A stretch of 64,000 bases of DNA, taken from the NCBI RefSeq assembly GCF_003259435.1, contig NZ_QLMA01000006.1, forward strand, positions 434,001 through 498,000. Reading direction: 5' to 3'. The notes below the pieces were generated by a model, which was not told the DNA's origin, ran no database searches, and was given only the letters and a program-made list of their open reading frames with translations. The position numbers and the translations under genes are program-made. This document shows, piece by piece, positions 9,225 to 15,285 of the stretch (position 1 is its first letter; each line of letters starts with the position of its first letter). Source of the stretch: Chitinophaga dinghuensis. GTDB lineage: Bacteria; Bacteroidota; Bacteroidia; Chitinophagales; Chitinophagaceae.

Positions 9225-9572
9225 TTAGGCATGTTGTTCGTAAACAACGCGGATCTGTCCAACAATATGGGCATTAAACGCCGGCAATTCCTCCGCCGGA
9301 ATCCAGTATTCATTATGCAAGTCAGCGCCAACGTTTTCCTGGCGGTACTGCGAGAGAAAATTCTTATCTACATCAAACTCCGTCACATAGCCGTTGCCGT
9401 AAGCCGGAATATTCCATTCAACAGTAATCTGTTTCGCGTATTCAAAATTGGATACAGGATAGAAGATAGGCTGGTCAGGCAATCGCGGTGGAAATGCTTT
9501 CCATTCGGATTGTTTAATGAGCTCCAGTTCTTTCGCATTCACAGGTCTGTATAAAGTAACTATTTCTTTCAT
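9225..9572 (-). CDS. Small protein of the 'ADP-ribosylation/crystallin J1' annotated family
   Basis: A 115-residue soluble protein starting MKEIVTLYRPVNAKELELI; an ATG three codons upstream (9581) is also possible. The layout TLYRPV, then FPPRLPDQPIFYPV, then YVTEFDVD and EYWIPAEELPAFN with a final IVGQIRVV recalls a family of roughly 110-130 residues that databases often label ADP-ribosylation/crystallin J1. That name is a legacy label, and no enzyme activity is shown. It lies 38 bases upstream of the ATPase gene on the same strand and may be cotranscribed with the Septu-like genes. Whether it takes part in defence is unknown. Confidence 0.7.
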   Translation of the reverse strand: MKEIVTLYRPVNAKELELIKQSEWKAFPPRLPDQPIFYPVSNFEYAKQITVEWNIPAYGNGYVTEFDVDKNFLSQYRQENVGADLHNEYWIPAEELPAFNAHIVGQIRVVYEQHA

Positions 9573-9581
9573 GGTGAGCAA

Positions 9582-10046
9582 TATAATTGATTTTCAACAA
9601 TTACCTCAAGAGAACGAGTATTGGAATCAGGCAGCAACGTCCCGCTGCGGCCATGAAAAATGTCAAAAAATTGACCTTGCCTATAATCGGGCAGAAGGGT
9701 CTTTAAAAGGATCCCCAAGCAATTTTCTATTTAACATAACATAAATTATCAGACAAATCTGGAACACATTATGTGAGCTCAACGCGACGCTGTTTTTTTA
9801 AAAAAATTTTTGGCGCTTCGCGCCTGGCGGCGAAAAAAATTTTCTTTTACTGACTTATTTAGTTGAAAATGAAGGCGCTGAGAATGCGATAAAAATATTT
9901 TATGTGGCCTACACCCCGGATATTTAATTTTCAGCGGCAGTTTTTTGGGGGATATTTGGGGTTATTTGAAGTACATGTAGCGCCAGAGAACTCCATAAAA
10001 TTCTCTGGCGACTTGCTCCCCCATTTAATGGGTCAAATTATTCAGA
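9582..10046. other. 465-base intergenic region, AT-rich, with hairpins and no gene
   Basis: No convincing reading frame is present. It holds a small inverted repeat at 9631-9648 (GCAGC/GCTGC), a T7-A7-T5 tract (9793-9811) followed by a compact GGCGC-TTC-GCGCC hairpin (9812-9824) with a second A7-T4 tract just after it (9834-9844), and a perfect 10-bp stem hairpin at 9981-10010. It separates the Septu-like operon from the four-helix membrane protein gene. It may hold the promoter of the operon or a small RNA, but no clear TAnnTTTG box was seen for the minus-strand gene at 9572. Confidence 0.5.
9981..10010. terminator. Perfect 10-bp stem hairpin downstream of the membrane protein gene
   Basis: CGCCAGAGAA (9981-9990) pairs with TTCTCTGGCG (10001-10010) across a 10-base loop. 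It sits 36 bases beyond the stop of the minus-strand gene at 10047. It has no strong U-run on either side, so it may be a weak terminator or an RNA-stabilising hairpin. Confidence 0.5.
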
Positions 10047-10715
10047 TTATTCCAGGAAGTTGCTTCTAAGGAAATTGGTACGGGTGAAGCACATTATTAT
10101 TATAATCGTTACAAATACGATTGTTACCATTCCTAGGACAATATAAAAATCCCCTTGGGCATTACAGTCCTGGAGATTTGCCAAGCCAAAAAAAAGATGT
10201 ATCGCTCCCAGAATCATCCATAAAAAAAGACTGACCACACCAATACCAATATTGATTTTAGAAGGTGAATATGCTCCTCCGCTTGTCTTGAATATGCTGT
10301 TGTTTTTCTGATCAGCAGGAAATTCCATATTGCCCATAATATTCTTTTTTGGCAACCCCAGAATTTTAAAATGGCTATGCTCAAATTTGGTTATCGCCGT
10401 CTCGTAAACTTCATACCAAGCCTTTGATGCCTTGCCCATAAGAATCCAGATAACTGAAAAAATTGCACCTACAGCAGTTAAGCCCAAACAAACGAGATGG
10501 AATACTAGTTTCTGCTCCGACATTTTTAATATCTCTAACGCAAGGTATCCGTAGGCAGTAAAGCACAAAATTAGAAAAACGGAAAGGAATACAGACCGCT
10601 GCCAAAGATTAGAAATCTCGAGGTCCCGGCATTTATATAATCTCTCCAGCGTATATTTCAAATCCTCTTTCGACATGGATTCTTCAGCTGTAGTTTCTTG
10701 GTTGGATTCAGTCAT
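10047..10715 (-). CDS. Four-helix membrane protein, possibly RipA-family
   Basis: A 222-residue inner-membrane protein. Residues 1-38 are acidic and helical (KEDLKYTLERLYKCRDLEI), and four transmembrane helices follow at about 41-60, 71-92, 154-177 and 188-210. The cytoplasmic loop of about 60 residues (93-153) includes KASKAWYEVYETAITKFE. The pattern NLWQRSVFL just before helix 1 and the KAWYEVYE helix after helix 2 resemble proteins annotated as RipA family octameric membrane proteins; I recall this from family layout and cannot verify it. It is separated from the Septu-like genes by 465 bases and has its own promoter box at 10739-10746. Function unknown. Confidence 0.75.
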   Translation of the reverse strand: MTESNQETTAEESMSKEDLKYTLERLYKCRDLEISNLWQRSVFLSVFLILCFTAYGYLALEILKMSEQKLVFHLVCLGLTAVGAIFSVIWILMGKASKAWYEVYETAITKFEHSHFKILGLPKKNIMGNMEFPADQKNNSIFKTSGGAYSPSKINIGIGVVSLFLWMILGAIHLFFGLANLQDCNAQGDFYIVLGMVTIVFVTIIIIMCFTRTNFLRSNFLE

Positions 10716-10738
10716 ATGTTGGGATTCTTACAAAGCTG

Positions 10739-10746
10739 CAAATATA
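10739..10746 (-). promoter_or_regulatory. Candidate -7 box (TATATTTG) for the four-helix membrane protein gene
   Basis: The minus strand reads TATATTTG, an exact match to the Bacteroidota TAnnTTTG element, ending 23 bases upstream of the start codon at 10715. No clear -33 TTTG was seen. Confidence 0.5.
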
Positions 10747-10750
10747 TCTT

Positions 10751-12064
10751 TTATCCCTGGCTTGTATGATTCTTTCCAAAATATTTGGCTACGCCTGGCC
10801 GCTGTGCACTGTAAATTCCCGCGTGACCACTGAAATAATAGGCCGTAAAACATGCTACAGCGAAATAAATAACGTGTGAGGTTCCAAATAATTCAACGCC
10901 CATAATCGTACAGGCCAACGGCGTATTAGTGGCGCCTGCGAATACCGCAATGAATCCAAGTCCTGCCATCAGATCTACTGGGGCGCCCAGCCAGCCAGCT
11001 ATCGCATGGCCCAGCGTTGCGCCCATGAAGAACAACGGCGTAACCTCGCCGCCTTTAAATCCCATTCCCAAAGTAATAGCGGTGAAAACTAACTTCAGCA
11101 ACCAGCTCCAGTCGCTTATCTGGTCGCCTGCCTTGAATGCGTTCACAATACTAACCCCATTCGGATGCTCGCTGGTAACGCCTAAGCCCAGATAATCGGT
11201 CGTCTGAAATATATAACAAAGCGATATAATGACAAGACCGCCGATCACCGGAATCAACCAGGGTATTTTAATATAGGCATTGGCGTTATGTTTGATTGCA
11301 TGCATCAACGTACTGAATAACCAACTGGTAAGTCCAAATGCTACCCCGGCTACTATTACTTTTAACAGCAACCAGAGATCCATATGTAGAAACGGTACTC
11401 CAGCCGTTGAAGGAATAGCCTGATATAATATATGATAATGCGTATGCGTCAATCCCCAGGCACTACAAACCACATCCGCCAGCACGGCGGCTATCAGGCA
11501 AGGCACCAGCGCATCGTATCGCATGACGCCTACTGCCAGTACTTCCAGCGCGAAGACAGCTCCCGTTACGGGCGTTCCAAATACAGCCCCGAAACCCGCA
11601 GCAATTCCTGTCATCAATAATAAGCGTGTATCCCTTTGCGTGAGTCCCAACGTACGCCCGATCCAACCGGCCATACTTCCGCCAATTTGTACTGCAGTAC
11701 CTTCCCGGCCGGCAGATCCGCCAAATAAATGGGTGACAATGGTAGTGATCAGTACCAGCGGCGCCATCCTGGCTGGCACACCTCCTCCCGGCTGATGAAT
11801 CTCATCCATGATCAGATTATTACCTTTCTCAGCATTCTTTCCTGCCAGCTTATACATATAATATATAAGTACGCCCGCTACCGGTAATAGAAATAATAAC
11901 CAAGGATGCTCCCAGCGTATATGCGTCACCGTATCCAACAGCCACAGAAATAAAGCCACCAGCGATCCGGTAACAATCGCAACAGGAGTAACTAATAAAG
12001 TCCAGCGAAGTAGCTGATACGCAATCGTAAATTGTTCTTTGGGAAGATATTTGTTCTGTTTCAT
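10751..12064 (-). CDS. CLC-family ion antiporter, probably fluoride-exporting (CLC-F type)
   Basis: Inner-membrane protein of 437 residues with the two-fold CLC helix pattern. The selectivity loop region reads GGGVP (93-97), the gating-glutamate motif GREGTAVQ has Glu121, and the conserved FGAVFGTPVTGAVFALE and AVFAGATNTPLACTIMG segments follow. Canonical chloride CLCs read GSGIP and GREGP; the altered motifs, here GREGT, occur in the fluoride/proton antiporter clade (family knowledge, recalled). The 5' leader carries a fluoride riboswitch (12115-12177), which makes fluoride export the best functional guess. The gene is transcribed alone from a promoter just after the glucokinase stop codon. 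Confidence 0.88.
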   Translation of the reverse strand: MKQNKYLPKEQFTIAYQLLRWTLLVTPVAIVTGSLVALFLWLLDTVTHIRWEHPWLLFLLPVAGVLIYYMYKLAGKNAEKGNNLIMDEIHQPGGGVPARMAPLVLITTIVTHLFGGSAGREGTAVQIGGSMAGWIGRTLGLTQRDTRLLLMTGIAAGFGAVFGTPVTGAVFALEVLAVGVMRYDALVPCLIAAVLADVVCSAWGLTHTHYHILYQAIPSTAGVPFLHMDLWLLLKVIVAGVAFGLTSWLFSTLMHAIKHNANAYIKIPWLIPVIGGLVIISLCYIFQTTDYLGLGVTSEHPNGVSIVNAFKAGDQISDWSWLLKLVFTAITLGMGFKGGEVTPLFFMGATLGHAIAGWLGAPVDLMAGLGFIAVFAGATNTPLACTIMGVELFGTSHVIYFAVACFTAYYFSGHAGIYSAQRPGVAKYFGKNHTSQG

Positions 12065-12114
12065 ATTCCTACAAATAAACTTAATCAGGGGAGACTACTA
12101 CCCTGTCTAACATC

Positions 12115-12177
12115 TGTAGGCGCCATCAGCTTCGGCGATGCGAAACGGTTTGAATGTAGGAAGACACCATTTCCTAT
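12115..12177 (-). promoter_or_regulatory. Fluoride riboswitch (crcB motif) upstream of the CLC gene
   Basis: Read on the minus strand from 12177 down, the RNA begins with stem P1 (UAGGAA paired with UUCCUA) around the loop AUGGUGUC. A linker CAUUCAAACC follows, then a second stem GUUUCG/CGAAGC with a CAUCGC loop, then the highly conserved CUGAUGGCGCCUACAG. Loop bases GGUGUC can pair with GGCGCC (four Watson-Crick and two G-U pairs), forming the aptamer pseudoknot. Order, linker AAAC and the CUGAUGgCxCCUAC segment match the known fluoride aptamer, such as that of Thermotoga petrophila. The aptamer's 5' end coincides with the transcription start predicted from the -7 box at 12183-12190. A CAGGG/CCCTG hairpin lies between it and the CLC start and may be the expression platform. 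Confidence 0.9.
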
Positions 12178-12182
12178 GGCTA

Positions 12183-12190
12183 CAAAAGTA
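12183..12190 (-). promoter_or_regulatory. -7 box (TACTTTTG) for the riboswitch-CLC transcript
   Basis: The minus strand reads TACTTTTG, an exact TAnnTTTG match, in the 18 bases between the glucokinase stop and the riboswitch. A start about five bases downstream falls at about 12178, right at the first base of aptamer stem P1. No clear -33 element was seen. Confidence 0.65.
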
Positions 12191-12195
12191 TAATT

Positions 12196-13248
12196 TTATT
12201 TTAAAACTTGTGCATAATATGCTGCTCCCCAGAGTGCTGTCTTATCATTATCCACTATATGCAATGGCACACTACTCAGTAATTCCGCCATGCGATCGCC
12301 CTGGATATAATGATTATAAAAATCACCAGTTTCCAGTAACGGGGCAATCTTTGGTGGAATACCTCCTCCAAGGAAGAGCCCGCCAGTAGATTTATATTTC
12401 ATAGCAAGATCTGCTGACACCCGCCCCAGATATCGCACAAATAACTCCATTGTTTTTTTTGTAATCCCTGTCTCCCCTGCCAATGCCGATTTACTAATAA
12501 CAGCCGATTCATCTCCCTGTTGTAATGCCGCTCTCAAGGCTCCGCTTTCTTCATAACCTTCCACATCACGCAGGAAAGCATAAATATCCCGGATGCCCGG
12601 CCCCGACACTACCCTTTCCCAACTCACAATTTCATATTTCTCCTGCAGGTATTTTAATAACCGGATGTCAGCATCATTCCTGGCCGCAAAATCAGCATGC
12701 CCACCCTCCGATGCAAACGGATGATGCAACTGACCGTCCCAGAATAATCCAGCCATCCCCAAACCCGTACCTGGCGCAATGATCGCCATATTGCCGGCAT
12801 GCGAAGCTGACCCTCTGTGCAAAGTGGTTAATTGATTAGGAGATAAAGTGGCCAGTCCGTAAGCCGTCGCCTCCAAATCATTGATCAATGCGGCATGTGT
12901 TACGCCAGTGGCCTGACGAATTTCGTCTGTGGTTAATTCTCTCGACAAATTAGTCAGCTCCACTCTCCCATTAAAAACCGGACCCGCTACGCCAATGCAT
13001 ATACGCTGTACAGGAGTATCGCTGCTATGCTGTAAAAAGTCGGTGAACATATCCGTGATATTGGCATAGTCTCTCGAAACATAAGTCTGCTCCCTGACTA
13101 CATCCAGTTCTCCATCCAATGCACTGAAAAGTGCCAGATTGGTTTTGGTCCCTCCCAAATCCCCTGCCAGCAGATATATACGCTGATGAGTATGCTCTGC
13201 TTCCTGGAAACAGGGAAGATATTGCAGCTTTTTCATTGTCTGAGTCAT
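12196..13248 (-). CDS. glk: Glucokinase
   Basis: Cytoplasmic ATP-dependent kinase that makes glucose 6-phosphate. The N-terminal phosphate motif is LLAGDLGGTKTNLALF (about 26-41). The glucose-binding and catalytic segment reads ALINDLEATAYGL, followed by the ATP-site motif IAPGTGLGMAGLFW, the sugar-contact motif SEGGHADFAARND and VSGPGIRDIY. These mark the Glk (not ROK) branch. At 350 residues the protein has about 25 extra N-terminal residues, so a later start is possible. It lies divergent from the GH15 hydrolase and near OtsA-OtsB; glucose released from trehalose would be phosphorylated by it (inference). Confidence 0.92.
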   Translation of the reverse strand: MTQTMKKLQYLPCFQEAEHTHQRIYLLAGDLGGTKTNLALFSALDGELDVVREQTYVSRDYANITDMFTDFLQHSSDTPVQRICIGVAGPVFNGRVELTNLSRELTTDEIRQATGVTHAALINDLEATAYGLATLSPNQLTTLHRGSASHAGNMAIIAPGTGLGMAGLFWDGQLHHPFASEGGHADFAARNDADIRLLKYLQEKYEIVSWERVVSGPGIRDIYAFLRDVEGYEESGALRAALQQGDESAVISKSALAGETGITKKTMELFVRYLGRVSADLAMKYKSTGGLFLGGGIPPKIAPLLETGDFYNHYIQGDRMAELLSSVPLHIVDNDKTALWGAAYYAQVLK

Positions 13249-13263
13249 CGTAAAGGCTTTGTG

Positions 13264-13407
13264 ATGCTTAAAAATAGGGATTATTATGAAAAGTTTATAC
13301 GCATGATTCTGGATTACTTAAACGAGGATAACCAATTGTGGAACAGCATTTGCCACCAGAACATTTTGACAACAGAAATGTATTTGATAAAGCTCCCGTT
13401 AAAATAA
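13264..13407 (+). CDS. Candidate 47-residue small ORF upstream of the GH15 gene
   Basis: The ATG at 13264 opens a short frame reading MLKNRDYYEKFIRMILDYL and ending KLPLK, just 9 bases before the GH15 start. The composition is protein-like and helix-forming, but there is no recognisable family. It could be a real leader peptide or small protein, or chance in a 168-base gap. Confidence 0.25.
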   Translation: MLKNRDYYEKFIRMILDYLNEDNQLWNSICHQNILTTEMYLIKLPLK

Positions 13408-13416
13408 TACTGTATT

Positions 13417-15198
13417 ATGGAAAGACATACTTATCAGACTGGAATTATCGGTAACTGTTCCTTTATTGCGCATATCAACATGAACACGAATGTAGACTGG
13501 CTTTGCTGGCCCCGTATGGACAGCACCTTTCTCTTCGGGGGTATGCTGGACAAACATAAGGGTGGTGAATTTTCTATTCTCCCTGAAGGAAAATATGAAA
13601 CGAACCAGTATTATATGGAGAATACCAATATCCTCTGTACAGAAATCACCACGGAGGAAGGCGGCTATCGCATCACGGATTTTGCGCCTCGCTTTCTTCA
13701 ATATGAGCGACAATTCAAGCCGCTCATGATGATCCGTAAAGTGGAACCGCTGCAAGGATCTCCGCGCATCCGTGTGAAATGTAAACCAGTATGCGATTAT
13801 GGCGCCAGGCAACTAGGCCCTCTTCGTGGTAGTAGTCACGTAGAATTCATTGGATGTGAAGACCGTATCCGCCTGACTACAGACATTGCCATTAATTATA
13901 TCATTGATGAAGATCTGTTCGTGCTGAATGATACCAGATACCTCATTCTCACCTATGGCCATCCGCTGGAAGCCGCCCTCGTCAGTACAGCCGAAAGATT
14001 CCTCCGCGAAACAACGCTCTACTGGCGCAGCTGGATCAAACAATCTTCCATCGCCAATTATTACCAACCTTTTGTTATCCGTTCTGCCCTCACCCTGAAA
14101 ATCCATCAGTATGAGGATACAGGCGCTATAATTGCCGCCAGCACCACAAGCTTACCTGAATTTCCCACCAGTGGCCGAAATTGGGACTACCGTTACTGCT
14201 GGATGCGTGATTCCTATTATACGCTGACGGCTCTGAACCACATCGCCCACTTTGAGGAAATGGAACGTTTCTTCGGCTACATTACTGATATCTCCTTCTC
14301 TGGCGATTTCCGCTACCAGCCGCTATATGGTATTACCGGGAAAAAAGATCTAGTAGAAGCAGTACTCCCCCATCTGGATGGTTATATGGGCAATCAGCCC
14401 GTACGTATTGGGAACCAGGCATATGAACATATCCAGAATGATATCTACGGCCAGGTGCTGATCTCTATACTGCCCTTGTATACAGATCACCGCTTTATCT
14501 TCTCTGAAAGAAAAGACAGCGCCCGGTGGCTGACCCTCCTGCTGGAGAAAATAGAACGGACCATCGATGAGAAAGATGCAGGTATATGGGAATTCCGGAA
14601 TATGGCTAACATTCACTGCTATACGAATCTCTTCCAGTGGGCAGGTTGTAGTGCAGCCGAGAAGATGGCCAGAACTATTAAAAATGAAGAATTGATCCAA
14701 CGGGCCGTAGCGCTGAAAGCCAGGGCGGCTGAACATATTGAGAGTTGCTACGATCCCAAAAGGAAAGTATATACCAATGCCGCCGGCAGCGACTATCTCG
14801 ACGCCAGTACATTGCAACTTATCATGATGAACTATCTTGACCCAACGTCCCAGCGGGCAAAAGATCACCTGGAGGCTCTGGAGAAAGAATTGAAAACAGA
14901 GGACGGTCTCTTCTACCGTTACCTGCATTCTGATGATTTCGGAAAGCCTAAAACCACTTTCCTCGTATGTGCCTTCTGGTATGTGGAAGCCCTGGCCTGT
15001 GTAGGGCGAGTGGAAGAAGCGCAACAGGAATTTGAGAAGCTCCTCCAATTCAGTAACCATCTGCTGCTGTTTAGTGAAGACGTGGAATCCGGCAACGGCA
15101 GCCAGTGGGGAAATTTCCCGCAGGCCTATAGTCATGTGGGACTCATGAATGCCGCTTACAGAATTGCGATGAAACTAGATACGCCCATATTCTTATAA
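13417..15198 (+). CDS. Glycoside hydrolase family 15 protein (glucoamylase/trehalase type)
   Basis: A 593-residue cytoplasmic hydrolase without signal peptide. The N-terminal beta-sandwich (about 1-220) begins with IGNCSFIAHINMNTNVDWLCWPR. The (alpha/alpha)6 catalytic barrel follows with NWDYRYCWMRDSYYTL, the loop QNDIYGQVLIS, the general acid candidate Glu392 in DAGIWEFR and the base candidate Glu554 in FSEDVESG before GNFPQAYSHVGL. Enzymes of this layout are glucoamylases, isomaltases or GH15 trehalases. Convergent pairing with the OtsA-OtsB gene favours trehalase or a related alpha-glucosidase (inference from context). It ends at a shared bidirectional terminator. Confidence 0.9.
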   Translation: MERHTYQTGIIGNCSFIAHINMNTNVDWLCWPRMDSTFLFGGMLDKHKGGEFSILPEGKYETNQYYMENTNILCTEITTEEGGYRITDFAPRFLQYERQFKPLMMIRKVEPLQGSPRIRVKCKPVCDYGARQLGPLRGSSHVEFIGCEDRIRLTTDIAINYIIDEDLFVLNDTRYLILTYGHPLEAALVSTAERFLRETTLYWRSWIKQSSIANYYQPFVIRSALTLKIHQYEDTGAIIAASTTSLPEFPTSGRNWDYRYCWMRDSYYTLTALNHIAHFEEMERFFGYITDISFSGDFRYQPLYGITGKKDLVEAVLPHLDGYMGNQPVRIGNQAYEHIQNDIYGQVLISILPLYTDHRFIFSERKDSARWLTLLLEKIERTIDEKDAGIWEFRNMANIHCYTNLFQWAGCSAAEKMARTIKNEELIQRAVALKARAAEHIESCYDPKRKVYTNAAGSDYLDASTLQLIMMNYLDPTSQRAKDHLEALEKELKTEDGLFYRYLHSDDFGKPKTTFLVCAFWYVEALACVGRVEEAQQEFEKLLQFSNHLLLFSEDVESGNGSQWGNFPQAYSHVGLMNAAYRIAMKLDTPIFL

Positions 15199-15218
15199 TA
15201 AGAGTCGCACTAAGTCAG

Positions 15219-15257
15219 AAAGGCGCAAAGGAGAATCAGATGCTCCTTTGCGCCTTT
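15219..15257. terminator. Bidirectional terminator between GH15 and otsAB
   Basis: A perfect 15-bp stem, AAAGGCGCAAAGGAG (15219-15233) with its complement (15243-15257), encloses a 9-base loop between two convergent gene ends. It contains the CGCAAAGGAG word seen in the repeat elements at 23554-23652 and 43612-43734, so it may be a repeat-derived terminator. Confidence 0.85.
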
Positions 15258-15285
15258 GTATTATCTTTCCGTTGGTACGAAGGTT

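Noticed and set aside
7257..10715. Retron association of the Septu-like pair
   Set aside because: Some ATPase/HNH pairs belong to retrons. No reverse transcriptase frame (no YxDD-type catalytic segment) is present on either strand nearby.
14350..15135. 261-residue minus-strand frame inside the GH15 gene
   Set aside because: Antisense to the catalytic barrel of the GH15 hydrolase; the translated protein shows no known motif.
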